A stretch of 64,000 nt of DNA from Massilia sp. CFBP 13721 (GTDB lineage Bacteria > Pseudomonadota > Gammaproteobacteria > Burkholderiales > Burkholderiaceae_D): assembly GCF_014842025.1 (NCBI RefSeq), contig NZ_JACYUY010000018.1, positions 1 through 64,000 on the forward strand, given 5' to 3'. The notes under the pieces are model-generated. The model was given only the letters and a program-made list of their open reading frames with translations. It was not told the origin of the DNA and searched no databases. Both the position numbers and the translations under genes were made by a program. Shown here piece by piece: positions 42,675 to 51,317 of this stretch (its first letter is position 1; the number at the start of each line of letters is the position of its first letter).

Positions 42675-43397
42675 TTAAAACTCGTTGTCCTTACGCTTGT
42701 CGCCCGTCAGCGGGATAAATCCGCAGTCAGAAAAGTTCTTGCAGAGCATCTCCCGCATATCGTTGATACCGTTCTTCTGAACGATGACAATGTTCTCGCA
42801 GTACCGGCGGAGCCCGTCGTGGCTAAGGTCGCTCTTGACCGTGCAGTGCAAGCTCGGTGCCAGTGCACTCAGGTGGTGATTACTGAAGGATCGCAGGAAA
42901 ACCTGGTTGAACTGGGCCCCGGCGGCCGTCCCCTCGAGCATTGCAATCATTCGGCGCCCATCCGGGGTAAGTTGGGGCTGATATTGAATCCCATACCATT
43001 CGCGCAGAAAGCGCTGAGCACGACCGATTTCCTCACGTTGTTCACGGTTTGCCATCCGCGCCATCGACCTGATTTCGTCATCGCTCGCTTTGGGTGGCGT
43101 TGCGCCGAACCCTGGCGTTGGCGATGTGCCCTCTTGCGGCGCAACGACTTGAGCGTCACGCATTGGATCGGTACCAGCGGCGAGTTCGGTCATGCGCAGC
43201 GCCGAATAATGATGGTTGATAATGAAGACCAGGTAATTTTTTTCGAACTGCGCGGTACTGCCTCGTCCCGGACCGTCTGCATGCGCCACGCCGACAGTGG
43301 CGGCAAGCAAGCCCAAGCCCAATACAGCGCCACGCGCACAAGCGCGGGACACTGCCACGACAGAACGAGAGTTCATCTTCTTGATTGCGGTTTTCAT
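42675..43397 (-). CDS. large DUF305-family secreted protein
   Basis: 240 residues. Signal peptide (VLGLGLLAATVGVAHA), then two DUF305-like helical halves: NYLVFIINHHYSALRMTELA and VFLRSFSNHHLSALAPSLHC. DUF305 proteins have a ferritin-like bundle and His pairs (here NHH twice) suited to metal binding; the role is unproven. It ends with several Cys (RYCENIV, LCKNFSDCG). ATG 43397 has AGGAG seven bases upstream. It lies 43 bp downstream of the PEP-CTERM gene and may be cotranscribed with it. Confidence 0.8.
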   Translation of the reverse strand: MKTAIKKMNSRSVVAVSRACARGAVLGLGLLAATVGVAHADGPGRGSTAQFEKNYLVFIINHHYSALRMTELAAGTDPMRDAQVVAPQEGTSPTPGFGATPPKASDDEIRSMARMANREQREEIGRAQRFLREWYGIQYQPQLTPDGRRMIAMLEGTAAGAQFNQVFLRSFSNHHLSALAPSLHCTVKSDLSHDGLRRYCENIVIVQKNGINDMREMLCKNFSDCGFIPLTGDKRKDNEF

Positions 43398-43439
43398 GTT
43401 TTGCTCCTTGAATGGTATGAATGACAACGGGGTTTCGAT

Positions 43440-44093
43440 TCAAGTACGGGAAGCGTGTCGCCGGCGTCTGGCGGCGAGCACGGCAATACCGGCGCCGAAC
43501 ATGGCGTAGGTAGATGGTTCGGGAACGGCCACGACAACATTGTTCGCAGTTGCCCAGTAGACGTTCCCTTGCTCGTTCGTGGTTCGCATCGCGATCTCCG
43601 TGAGCCGGCTCGACGACAGGAACCCAAGGAAAGAGGATGGGGACGATCCAGTCAGGGTGTAAGTCGCGATATCGGTGCCGTTCATTGCTGTCAGTTCGAT
43701 CGACCTGTCCGGGATGTATCCGCCGTAGGCATCGGTGGCGAAGAAGCTGCCGCCGAAACCAAAAACGCCAGGGCCAAAGCCGCTGAACGTGACCACGTCA
43801 GCGGCAAGGGTCGGGGCCAGATAGACGTCGCTGCCATTCAGAACAGGAAAAAATCCGCCATCGCCGGGGCCGGTAGAAACCTGGTACCGGTAGGCGCCGG
43901 CCAGCCGCGTCAGCGGCGTTCCAAGTTCCTCTGGTACGAGGTCATCAAAGCTGTCGACGACGGATCCGGACAAAGCGGTCAAGAACAGGGATTCGTCGGT
44001 GAAGACGATGATGTCGGCCCGAGCCGTAAGAGCAAGCGAAAAAATTAGTGCGGCCAGAAGCGGCTGCTTGAGTGAAGCAGGTATTCGTTTCAT
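43440..44093 (-). CDS. PEP-CTERM sorting-signal protein
   Basis: 217 residues. Signal peptide (PLLAALIFSLALTARA), a beta-rich body with repeated Gly/Ser/Asp turns, and a C-terminal PEP-CTERM: VPEPSTYAMFGAGIAVLAARRRR. That tail directs the protein to exosortase (EpsH-type) processing, typical of biofilm-forming betaproteobacteria. No exosortase is in the window, so it must be encoded elsewhere. Its function is unknown. It appears to be host-like material between metal genes. Confidence 0.82.
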   Translation of the reverse strand: MKRIPASLKQPLLAALIFSLALTARADIIVFTDESLFLTALSGSVVDSFDDLVPEELGTPLTRLAGAYRYQVSTGPGDGGFFPVLNGSDVYLAPTLAADVVTFSGFGPGVFGFGGSFFATDAYGGYIPDRSIELTAMNGTDIATYTLTGSSPSSFLGFLSSSRLTEIAMRTTNEQGNVYWATANNVVVAVPEPSTYAMFGAGIAVLAARRRRHASRT

Positions 44094-44248
44094 GTTCTAC
44101 CCCAATAAATAAATCGTTCAGGCGAACGCCGGCGAATCCACGCATACGGAGCGGTGAACTTGCAGCGTTGTCGGTCGAAATTGTGTTCGGTTGGAGCGAG
44201 ACGCAGACCAGACCGGTTACGGCTCAGGTGGCGAAATTCCCTCCCGGG

Positions 44249-44590
44249 TCAGGCACGAGGGGGTGGATCAAGAACTGGAGGGATGTAGCTGGAAAACTGG
44301 GACTGCAACGGGCGCCATTGGTCCGGAGGGATCGATGGCGCGCTCAGTAACGGGAGGGAGGGAATGGGCGCGTAGGGAACGACCGCGCTTGAACAACAAA
44401 GCTGTTCGCCCCGGCAGCAACAGTCGTCTTCGGTTGCGGCAGCCTTACCTTTCATTTCGGGGCAATCACCGCCATCCGCGCCTGGCTCGACCTGCATCGT
44501 CTGGCACGTAACGACTGCGTTCGCATAACCGTGATATGCGACCGTGAGAAACAACGAACACAAGAAAATTTTGCGTAGGAGCGCGACCAT
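44249..44590 (-). CDS. Cys-rich small secreted protein
   Basis: 113 residues. Signal segment KIFLCSLFLTVAYHGYANA, then a Cys-rich stretch (TCQTM, DCPEM, DDCCCRGEQLCC) and a Pro-rich end (PYAPIPSLPLLSAPSIPP). The thiol cluster suggests soft-metal binding. No ribosome site: TG-T-TAAAGT (an extended -10 at 44597-44602) lies six bases before the ATG, suggesting a leaderless transcript. No family recognised; the plan recalls the other operon-leading secreted proteins here. Confidence 0.5.
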   Translation of the reverse strand: MVALLRKIFLCSLFLTVAYHGYANAVVTCQTMQVEPGADGGDCPEMKGKAAATEDDCCCRGEQLCCSSAVVPYAPIPSLPLLSAPSIPPDQWRPLQSQFSSYIPPVLDPPPRA

Positions 44591-44888
44591 GCAAAAACTT
44601 TAACAGGGCCGCGGAGCGCGTCGCGCACGATACCGATAGTCAACGGCTCCTACCAATATGCATCCGGGTTCAGTGAGCCGTACCGCAGTGAGTCTCGCTC
44701 CTTCAGCCAGTACGAAGCAGGCGGCGTGACCTATCGAAGGCCGCACCGCGCCGACGATCGGGAAATGTGGCAAAAAAACAAATATCTCAAGTGCCGTTTG
44801 AATATCTGCTTCTAGATGGATATTCTGCCTGAGCAGTATCTTGATGTATGTATTTTCAATTCGTCCATAAAAATGAGAGGAAATTGTA
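44591..44888. other. divergent promoter region
   Basis: No gene seen. It separates the Cys-rich gene from the divergent metalloprotease-like gene. An extended -10 (44597-44602) serves the minus side; TTGAAT/TATTCT at 44798-44826 serves the plus side. Confidence 0.45.
44798..44826 (+). promoter_or_regulatory. promoter of the metalloprotease-like gene
   Basis: TTGAAT (44798-44803) and TATTCT (44821-44826) are separated by 17 bp, 62 bp before the ATG at 44889. No dyad overlaps it. Confidence 0.5.
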
Positions 44889-45758
44889 ATGCGGAAAAAG
44901 ATATTCAAGCGCCTGGCACTCGCAATTGCTATCGGCGCTGCAGGCGTATCGGCGAGTCATGTCGCCCTCGCTAACCATGCATGGGGCAGCTACCACTGGG
45001 CACGCTCAACGCCTCAGTTCACCCTGAAGCTCGGTAATAACCTGACGACGTCCGCCTGGACGGCGCGCCTGAATCAGTCGTCCAACGACTGGAATGCGGG
45101 CAACACTCCAGTCCTCACTGCCATCGTAGCCGGCGGCACTTCAGCCAGAACCTGCAAAATGGTGCCCGGCACCACCCAGGTCTGCAATGCCAGCTACGGG
45201 AACAACGGCTGGCTTGGCCTGGCGTCGATCAACATCAACGGCGACCACATCACGCAAGGCACGGCCAAGATGAACGATACGTACTTCAACGCGGCCACGT
45301 ACAACAACGTCAACGAACGCGAGCACGTGATGTGTCAGGAGGTGGCCCACACCTTTGGCCTGGGGCACCAGTCGGAGGACGGCAGTTCGCAGAACTCGTG
45401 CATGGACTATTTCTCCAATACCGGAGCGTATGCCACCAGCACCGTGAGCACGAAGCCTAACGCGCACGACTTTTCCTTGCTGAACAGCATTTACTCGCAC
45501 CTCGACTCGACCAGCACGGTCGCCGCGACACCAGGGACGGTCGGTCCGGCGGCGAAAGGCGGCGCTAACGTTGACATCAGCGACGATCCGAACAGCTGGG
45601 GTGCATTGATGAAGCAGTCCGCCAACGGCCGCGCCTCCACGTATCAGCGCCACAATGACGACGGCTCCGTCACGCTTACCCACGTGTTCTGGACCAACGA
45701 GGCGGTGGCCAGCTGCCCGAGCTGCGACCACCGCCGCCAGTACTGGGACAGCCATTGA
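44889..45758 (+). CDS. secreted matrixin-like metalloprotease with QExxH motif
   Basis: 289 residues. Signal peptide (KRLALAIAIGAAGVSASHVALA). The zinc-site region reads CQEVAHTFGLGH, i.e. the metzincin HExxHxxGxxH with Gln in place of the first His; a Met-turn-like SCMDYFS follows about 22 residues later. I recall other bacterial proteins with CQEIGHTFGL, so this may be a family trait rather than damage. It could be an active variant or a binding protein. GAGAGG precedes the ATG. It is a single gene with its own promoter and terminator, and has no obvious link to metals. Confidence 0.7.
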   Translation: MRKKIFKRLALAIAIGAAGVSASHVALANHAWGSYHWARSTPQFTLKLGNNLTTSAWTARLNQSSNDWNAGNTPVLTAIVAGGTSARTCKMVPGTTQVCNASYGNNGWLGLASININGDHITQGTAKMNDTYFNAATYNNVNEREHVMCQEVAHTFGLGHQSEDGSSQNSCMDYFSNTGAYATSTVSTKPNAHDFSLLNSIYSHLDSTSTVAATPGTVGPAAKGGANVDISDDPNSWGALMKQSANGRASTYQRHNDDGSVTLTHVFWTNEAVASCPSCDHRRQYWDSH

Positions 45759-45777
45759 TTCTCCGGGAAGCCTGTAA

Positions 45778-46320
45778 CTAAAGGGTTGAGCGAGGCGATT
45801 CTGCCTCGCTTTTTTTATTCCTTTCCCTGCCGTGGGTGCGGCCGGGGCAGCAATTCCGGCGCCCTTGTGTCTGAACCAGGTCCTTCCCAGCGGGCGTCCG
45901 CGCGAGGCTTGCCGCAGGCCCCTGCTCTTCGGCCCTGTCCCCCAAGGTGGCGAGGATCGGACAATCCGGCCGCTCGTCGCCTGCGCAACAGTCGCTCAGG
46001 GTCTGCAAGGTATCGGCCATCAGACGTAAATTTCTGATCCGCTCTTCAAGGTCAGCGATATGTCCTTGCGCAAGGCGCTTGACGTCAGCGCTTTTGCGCG
46101 ATCGGTCGTCCCACAAGCTGAGCAGTTCCACGATTTCCGTTACCGGGAAGCCGAGGTCCCGTGCACGCCGAATAAAACGCAGGCGATGCACGTCGACCGA
46201 GGTATAAGCCCGGTAGCCAGAGTCGGTGCGTGCCGGATGCGGAATCAGTTTGATCTCTTCGTAGTAGCGGATCATCTTGGCTGAAACCCTGGATGCGTTC
46301 GATGCCTCACCGATATTCAT
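45778..46320 (-). CDS. cueR: CueR-type Cu(I)-responsive MerR regulator
   Basis: 180 residues. MNIGEASNASRVSAKMIRYYE begins the winged helix, the dimer helix follows, and the Cu(I) loop DCCAGDERPDCPIL has the Cys pair of CueR. GGGAG lies before ATG 46320. CueR is normally about 135 residues; here some 45 extra residues (polar, with RRNCCPGRTHG) extend past the loop to 45778. The last codons overlap the terminator of the convergent gene, so the normal stop may have been lost. It is 18 bp after copA and would control the copA and copZ boxes. Confidence 0.87.
   Translation of the reverse strand: MNIGEASNASRVSAKMIRYYEEIKLIPHPARTDSGYRAYTSVDVHRLRFIRRARDLGFPVTEIVELLSLWDDRSRKSADVKRLAQGHIADLEERIRNLRLMADTLQTLSDCCAGDERPDCPILATLGDRAEEQGPAASLARTPAGKDLVQTQGRRNCCPGRTHGRERNKKSEAESPRSTL
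45789..45817 (+). terminator. rho-independent terminator of the metalloprotease-like gene
   Basis: AGCGAGGC (45789-45796) pairs with GCCTCGCT (45803-45810), loop of six, followed by a run of eight T (45810-45817). It lies about 30 bp after the stop. It also lies inside the extended 3' end of the convergent cueR. Confidence 0.85.
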
Positions 46321-46338
46321 GTATTTCTCCCATTTCAT

Positions 46339-48831
46339 TCATTCGTGTAATGGCGGCTTGAAGCCGCGCAGCCGCAACGCGTTACCGAGAACGAATACGC
46401 TGGACAAGGCCATCGCGCCGGCGGCAAACACGGGTGACAGGAGTACGCCGTATGCCGGGTACAGGATACCTGCCGCAACCGGGACAAGGGCGGTGTTGTA
46501 GGCAAAGGCCCAGAACAGGTTTTGGCGGATGTTGCCGATCGTTGCTTTTGACAGGGCGATCGCATTGGGGACGCCCTGCAGACTGCCTGACATGAGTACT
46601 ACGTCCGCTGCTTCTACCGCGACATCGGTACCGGTTCCAATTGCCAGGCCGACGTCGGCTTCGGCCAGAGCCGGTGCATCGTTGATGCCATCACCTACGA
46701 ACGCGACGGGACCATATGCGTCCCTGAGTCTCTGAATCGCCTCGACCTTCCCGGCAGGCAGCACTTCTGCGACAACCTCGTCAATGCCCAGGCGCGCCGC
46801 GATTGCGTTGGCGGTGCGCCTGTTATCTCCGGTGACCATGGCGACCTTCAGGCCCAATTGGTGCAAGGCAGCGATGGCGATGGGGGTGCCCGGCTTGATT
46901 GGATCGGCCACGGCGACAATCGCGGCCAGGCGACCATCGATTGCAGCATACAGTGGTGACTTTCCTTCCGCCCCCAGCCTCTGGGCCGTTTGCTCGATGC
47001 TTTCCACGTCCAGGCCAAGCAAGCGCATGTAGCGGTCGGCACCCACTTCTACGCGAATGCCATCCACCAGCGCCCGCACTCCCATGCCTGTGATGGATTC
47101 GAACTGCGTAATGGCCGGGATGTCGATCCCCTCTTTCTCAGTCGCCTCGACGATTGCACGGGCAATCGGATGTTCCGAGCGCGACTCGACCGCGGCGATG
47201 CGTGCCAGCACATGAGTGCGCTCAAAGCCGGCGCCAACCTCCAGATCCGTCAGGGCCGGCCGCCCTTCGGTCAACGTCCCGGTCTTGTCCAGCGCCACTA
47301 CCCTGGCGTCTTTCAGAATCTGCAATGCCTCTCCCTTTCGAAACAGGACGCCCAGCTCTGCCCCGCGCCCGGTACCGACCATGATCGAGGTCGGCGTTGC
47401 CAATCCCATCGCGCAAGGGCAGGCAATAATCAGGACCGCCACGGCGTTCACCAGGGCGAAGCTCAGCGCTGGAGATGGGCCGAACGCTAGCCAGACCAGG
47501 AAGGTGGTCAAGGCGGCAGCCATCACTGCCGGCACGAACCACATGGTTACCTTGTCGACGACCGCCTGGATTGGCAACTTCGAGGCCTGCGCCTGTTCCA
47601 CCAGGCGAATGATTTGAGCGAGTACAGTTTGTCCACCGACTGCGGTGGCGCGCAGGGACAGGGCGCCCTTCTGGTTGACGGTGCCACCCACGACCCCATC
47701 GCCGCGCGCTTTCTTTACCGGGACCGGTTCGCCTGTGATCATGGATTCGTCGACATAGCTGACGCCCTCGACGACTTCGCCATCGACCGGAATCCGTTCT
47801 CCCGGGCGTACCTCGAGCACATCGCCGACGACAACTTCCGCGACAGGTATGTCGGTGGCGCGGCCGCCGCGTACGACGTGGGCCACTTTTGCCTGCAAGC
47901 CAACCAACCTCTGGATGGCCTGCGAAGTGCGCCCCTTTGCCTGCGCCTCCAGGAATCTTCCCAGCAGGATGAGTGCCACGATCACGGCCGCCGCTTCGTA
48001 ATACACGTTCACCGTACCTGCCGGCAGCAGGTGTGGCATGAAAGTGGCGACAACCGAATACGCATACGCGGCCAGTGTGCCGACCGCCACGAGCGAATTC
48101 ATGTCTGGTGCCAGCCGCAGCAGTGCGGGGAGCCCCTTGGCATAGAAGCGGCGGCCGGGCACGAGCAATACCAGCGTCGTCAGCACGAACTGCAGTTGCC
48201 AGCTCAATCCTTGTCCGACGTTCTCCATCACCCAGTGGTGCATGGACGGTAGCAAGTGCGAGCCCATCTCAAGGATGAAGACCGGCAGTGCCAGGGCGGA
48301 GGCGATCAGCAGGTCGCGCTTGAGCGCCACTCGTTCAGCATCTTTCCTCGCTTCGGCGTTGTCATCGCCGGAAACGGTACCGGAATCGAGGTTCCTGGCT
48401 TCATAGCCAGCCTTGCCGATTGCGGCCAGCAGCGCTTCGGTCGCCGCGACGCCGCGCACCGTGGCACGCTCGGTGGCCAGATTGACCGTGGCCTGGCTGA
48501 CGCCTGGCACAGCCTGCAGTGCACGCTCGACTCGCCCCACGCACGATGCGCAAGTCATACCCTCGACGGACAGCTCGATTGTCTGCGCAGGAACATCGTA
48601 TCCGGCCTTTTCGATTGCCTGCACAAGAGCAGCACGGTCGACTGAACCGTGTCCGCTCGGCCGTACCTCCGCCCGTTCGGTAGCGAGGTTAACGGCGACG
48701 CTGCCGACACCGTGCACCTTTCGGAGGGCTGCCTCGACGCGGCCAACACAGGATGCGCACGTCATCCCCTCGATTGGCAAACTGATGGGTGATATGTTCG
48801 TGCCAAGCACCGTTTTGTTCGAAATGTCCAT
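46339..48831 (-). CDS. copA: CopA Cu(I)-exporting P1B-1 ATPase
   Basis: 830 residues. Two N-terminal HMA domains with GMTCASC at 22-28 and 91-97, eight spans, TGE at 366-368, CPC at 471-473 and DKTGT at 515-519, plus GDGINDAPAL and the final MALSSVFVLGNALRLR that is diagnostic for Cu(I) ATPases. It exports Cu(I) to the periplasm. AGAGG precedes ATG 48831. A CueR box with a 19-bp spacer is upstream, and cueR follows downstream in the same direction, an autoregulatory copA-cueR unit. Confidence 0.94.
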   Translation of the reverse strand: MDISNKTVLGTNISPISLPIEGMTCASCVGRVEAALRKVHGVGSVAVNLATERAEVRPSGHGSVDRAALVQAIEKAGYDVPAQTIELSVEGMTCASCVGRVERALQAVPGVSQATVNLATERATVRGVAATEALLAAIGKAGYEARNLDSGTVSGDDNAEARKDAERVALKRDLLIASALALPVFILEMGSHLLPSMHHWVMENVGQGLSWQLQFVLTTLVLLVPGRRFYAKGLPALLRLAPDMNSLVAVGTLAAYAYSVVATFMPHLLPAGTVNVYYEAAAVIVALILLGRFLEAQAKGRTSQAIQRLVGLQAKVAHVVRGGRATDIPVAEVVVGDVLEVRPGERIPVDGEVVEGVSYVDESMITGEPVPVKKARGDGVVGGTVNQKGALSLRATAVGGQTVLAQIIRLVEQAQASKLPIQAVVDKVTMWFVPAVMAAALTTFLVWLAFGPSPALSFALVNAVAVLIIACPCAMGLATPTSIMVGTGRGAELGVLFRKGEALQILKDARVVALDKTGTLTEGRPALTDLEVGAGFERTHVLARIAAVESRSEHPIARAIVEATEKEGIDIPAITQFESITGMGVRALVDGIRVEVGADRYMRLLGLDVESIEQTAQRLGAEGKSPLYAAIDGRLAAIVAVADPIKPGTPIAIAALHQLGLKVAMVTGDNRRTANAIAARLGIDEVVAEVLPAGKVEAIQRLRDAYGPVAFVGDGINDAPALAEADVGLAIGTGTDVAVEAADVVLMSGSLQGVPNAIALSKATIGNIRQNLFWAFAYNTALVPVAAGILYPAYGVLLSPVFAAGAMALSSVFVLGNALRLRGFKPPLHE

Positions 48832-48865
48832 GTGTGGTCCTCTACCTTTTCCTCAACATGAAGAC

Positions 48866-48896
48866 ACGATGCCCCTTACCATCATGGGAAGGTCAA
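48866..48896 (-). promoter_or_regulatory. CueR box and promoter of copA
   Basis: On the minus strand -35 TTGACC (48896-48891) and -10 CATCGT (48871-48866) are 19 bp apart. The spacer holds CCTTCCCATGATGGTAAGG, an imperfect dyad of the CueR type. It overlaps the leader just before the copA ATG. Confidence 0.75.
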
Positions 48897-49174
48897 GTAG
48901 ACTCCGTAAGATTTTTTGAGTGTGGCTTCGGGGCTGATCCAGTGTCAGTACACTAGGCTATATGGCCGGACGAACGCAGTGTCTCGTGCTGCCGGTAGCG
49001 GCGCGGTCTCCCAGCTGAACCAATGCAGGCAAGCCTGCTCCGGACTCGCTAGGCGCAGGTGCCGTGCATAGAACAATAACGGCATATGGCTGCGCCACGA
49101 TCTGCCGAAATTGGTCCTTGGAGCAGGATCCGGCACGGACTGGGCGTGCCGGAATCGCTATCTCCCTTCTTGCG
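48897..49174. other. no gene recognised between copZ and copA
   Basis: A short minus-strand frame at 48945-49136 lacks a ribosome site and family resemblance. I see no strong terminator for copZ. The region may carry remnant DNA. Confidence 0.35.
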
Positions 49175-49381
49175 TTATGCGGTTGTGCTCGCAGTCACGG
49201 GATACCCCGCCTGCACCACGGCCGCCTTGACCTGATCGATACCGAGCGTGGTGTCGATCCGGACCTTTTTGCTGCCCAGGTCAACTTCCACCTTTGCAGC
49301 GCTGTCGACTGCTTGCACCGACTTCTTGACGCTATTGGCGCAACCGCCACAGGTCATGCCTTCAACTTGCAATTCGTACAT
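49175..49381 (-). CDS. copZ: CopZ copper chaperone
   Basis: 68 residues, a single HMA domain with GMTCGGC near residues 8-14. Binds Cu(I) in the cytosol and passes it to CopA. GGAGG lies before the ATG. A CueR box with perfect 6-bp arms is upstream. It is transcribed in the same direction as copA but from its own promoter, with about 340 bp between them. Confidence 0.9.
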   Translation of the reverse strand: MYELQVEGMTCGGCANSVKKSVQAVDSAAKVEVDLGSKKVRIDTTLGIDQVKAAVVQAGYPVTASTTA

Positions 49382-49411
49382 TTGATACCTCCATTGGTTA
49401 ACTGCAGGTCC

Positions 49412-49442
49412 ACTTTAATCCTTCCCATGGTTGGAAGGTCAA
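49412..49442 (-). promoter_or_regulatory. CueR box and promoter of copZ
   Basis: On the minus strand -35 TTGACC (49442-49437) and -10 TAAAGT (49417-49412) with a 19-bp spacer. CCTTCC (49420-49425) and GGAAGG (49433-49438) form a perfect dyad. Stronger than the copA box. Confidence 0.82.
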
Positions 49443-49461
49443 GTACATTCTTTGGCGTTTT

Positions 49462-49701
49462 ATGAATGGTGTTCTGCCGTGCTGGCGGGAAGGTTTGGAC
49501 CCGGAAGACGACAACAGCCCTCCACATCCAGGTGCGGACAATTTGGACGAGCTCAAGGTGTATGTTCGAGATGCATACGGCGTTCATGCTGCCTGTGCGG
49601 CGGAACACTACGAAACTGGAGATGACGTAGCGCACGCTTGCAGTCTCTGTGCCGATCCCGGGTTCCGCTTCTCAGGACGCCCGGCCTTATACCGGTCGTA
49701 G
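49462..49701 (+). CDS. doubtful small protein or fragment
   Basis: A 79-codon frame divergent from copZ with a protein-like segment (LDELKVYVRDAYGVHAACAA) and several Cys and His (ACSLCADPGF). No ribosome site or promoter can be seen and no family is recognised. It may be a fragment of a lost gene. Listed because the surrounding 400 bp (49382-49784) otherwise hold only the copZ control region. Confidence 0.25.
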   Translation: MNGVLPCWREGLDPEDDNSPPHPGADNLDELKVYVRDAYGVHAACAAEHYETGDDVAHACSLCADPGFRFSGRPALYRS

Positions 49702-49784
49702 CGGCATGTCAAAGGTGCACCGATTGATCGCTGATGCCTCCGCGCTAGCGGCGGCCCGTCGACTGACAGGCCGCGTGCCTGCGC

Positions 49785-50198
49785 TTACTTGCCCGACGCT
49801 TTATGCTTTTCCATCCACTGATCAAGCTTCTTGATTTCCTTGGTTTGGTCGGCAACGACCTTCTTTGCTGCCTGCAGCATTTGCTTGTCCTTGCCGTTCT
49901 TGATCTCGGCGTTTGCCATGTCGACGCCGGCCTGGTGGTGCGCGCGCATCATCATTGCGAAGTTGTGGTCAGGGTCGCCCGTCATTTGCATCGCCGACAT
50001 TTTCTGATGCATCTCCTGCATCGTCTGCATCATTTCGTGACCGGCCATTTCGTGTTGCTGGGCCCCGGCAGCCGCTCCCGAGGTCGCGGTGCCATGCTGC
50101 GCATGCTCTCCCGTTTGCGCAAGCGCGCTACCCGACACCCCGATAAGGACGGCGAAGACGCCCGAGAACAGGGAAGTGCTCAACTTAGACTGTTTCAT
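49785..50198 (-). CDS. DUF305-family periplasmic protein
   Basis: 137 residues. Signal peptide (FSGVFAVLIGVSGSALAQ), then a His/Met-rich helical body: HEMAGHEMMQTMQEMHQKM, and DHNFAMMMRAHHQAGVDMA containing the DUF305 motif HHQ. The Met and His density suggests Cu(I)/Cu(II) binding in the periplasm. AAGGAG precedes the ATG. It stands alone, divergent from the 50414 operon, and may share its control region. Confidence 0.85.
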   Translation of the reverse strand: MKQSKLSTSLFSGVFAVLIGVSGSALAQTGEHAQHGTATSGAAAGAQQHEMAGHEMMQTMQEMHQKMSAMQMTGDPDHNFAMMMRAHHQAGVDMANAEIKNGKDKQMLQAAKKVVADQTKEIKKLDQWMEKHKASGK

Positions 50199-50394
50199 AT
50201 AGTTCTCCTTAAGAATGATGACTCTTCCATACCGGCATTTGAAACTGGTATCCGTTCATTGTGGGTAGATGCTGCAAGTCACACCGTGCGTTGACGAACA
50301 ATGATGGGGATCCGTTCGCAGGAGCGATGTCTTCAGTTCAATATCAGCAGAAAACTTTAGCCAGGCTTAAGCCGTTTCCGGGCAAAAACAGCCG

Positions 50395-50403
50395 TGCTAT
50401 ACT
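50395..50403 (+). promoter_or_regulatory. extended -10 of the copper oxidase operon
   Basis: TGC-TATACT (TATACT 50398-50403) lies 10 nt before the ATG at 50414, the same element and spacing as at 12694. The predicted transcript start is at or next to the start codon. Confidence 0.5.
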
Positions 50404-50413
50404 CGGCACATCC

Positions 50414-50836
50414 ATGAACCGCTCGCTCAAGACATTCCTGATTTGGCTCCTGATGGCCATACTCCCGCTGCATGCAGTTGCTGCCAGCGTCGGGATGTCA
50501 TGCGCGCCGGATTCCAGCCAGGTCAGCCATAAGGTCGAGCGCATCGATGCTGCCCACCCTGGCGCAGGCATTGAGATGCACGCCCATCACGGCGCCCATG
50601 CGAGTGGCGACAGCGGATCGGATACGCACGCTCAGCCTGCGAAGTTCGAGAAGCAGGCTCATTCATCCTGCAGCGCATGCTCTGCGCTCTGTGCCGGCGC
50701 GGTAGCGCCGCCGTCGGCCCTCCTCGCCGTCCCTGGCTTCGACGGCTCCGATGTCTTCCTCGCGTCGCCAATGGCGATGGTCCCGGGATTTATCCCGGAC
50801 GGTCCTCAACGCCCTCCCCGGCGTCAATCCGCTTAA
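50414..50836 (+). CDS. CzcI-like secreted Cys/His leader protein
   Basis: 140 residues. N-terminal segment TFLIWLLMAILPLHAVAAS, a His-rich middle (GIEMHAHHGAHASGD), HSSCSACSALCAG and an ending of GPQRPPRRQSA. The plan matches czcI-like 12711 and even more the protein at 58946 (HSSCRICSSCCTG, ending IERPPRV). The signal segment and CxxC imply a periplasmic metal sensor or binder. No ribosome site; the -10 is too close for a leader. It heads the operon of TolC lipoprotein, oxidase, DUF411 and CusF. Confidence 0.65.
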   Translation: MNRSLKTFLIWLLMAILPLHAVAASVGMSCAPDSSQVSHKVERIDAAHPGAGIEMHAHHGAHASGDSGSDTHAQPAKFEKQAHSSCSACSALCAGAVAPPSALLAVPGFDGSDVFLASPMAMVPGFIPDGPQRPPRRQSA

Positions 50837-50939
50837 TCGAAACAAGAGCTGGCCGCGCCATCCCATTGGCGCCGGTCATGCATCTTGCGCGTACACGCGT
50901 GCACACGCACGCCCCAGTTGCCGATTTTGAGGACTGACA

Positions 50940-51302
50940 ATGAATCAGAAACTTTTGGCCGCCGCTTTTGGCGTCCTGCTGGCTGCGCCCCTTGGTGCGC
51001 TGGCCCAGCAATCCCTCCCTGCGCCTGACCCTTCCGATCCGCATGCGGCCGCGCCAGCGATCGCGTACGAGTCGGCAATCGCCCGCCCGGCGCAGCCGAC
51101 CCAGGACGCACAACCAACGCCTGACAAGGCATGGCGTGCGGCGAACGACGCCCTGGCGGCTCCGTCCGGGCATGCCGGACATGGCGCGCCGCAGGCAGAA
51201 CAGTCCGGGGACAAAGGCGCCGCAACTGCGCCTGTGCACGCCGGCTCGCCGGATGGCCCGCCCCCCCAGCCAGCGCCTGTCGATCACAGCAAACACCATT
51301 AA
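50940..51302 (+). CDS. Pro/Ala/His-rich secreted protein
   Basis: 120 residues. Signal peptide (KLLAAAFGVLLAAPLGALAQ) and a low-complexity mature part rich in Pro, Ala, Asp and His, with GHAGHG in the middle and DHSKHH at the C-terminus. It is probably unfolded and could bind Cu(II) through His. It is located between the CzcI-like leader and the TolC lipoprotein, 15 bp before the latter. Not a family I can name, though similar short proteins are common at this position in copper operons. Confidence 0.6.
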   Translation: MNQKLLAAAFGVLLAAPLGALAQQSLPAPDPSDPHAAAPAIAYESAIARPAQPTQDAQPTPDKAWRAANDALAAPSGHAGHGAPQAEQSGDKGAATAPVHAGSPDGPPPQPAPVDHSKHH

Positions 51303-51317
51303 GCGAAGGCGACAATA

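Noticed and set aside
42420..43424. 334-codon plus-strand frame opposite the DUF305 gene
   Set aside because: Overlaps a clear DUF305 coding sequence with signal peptide and ribosome site on the other strand.
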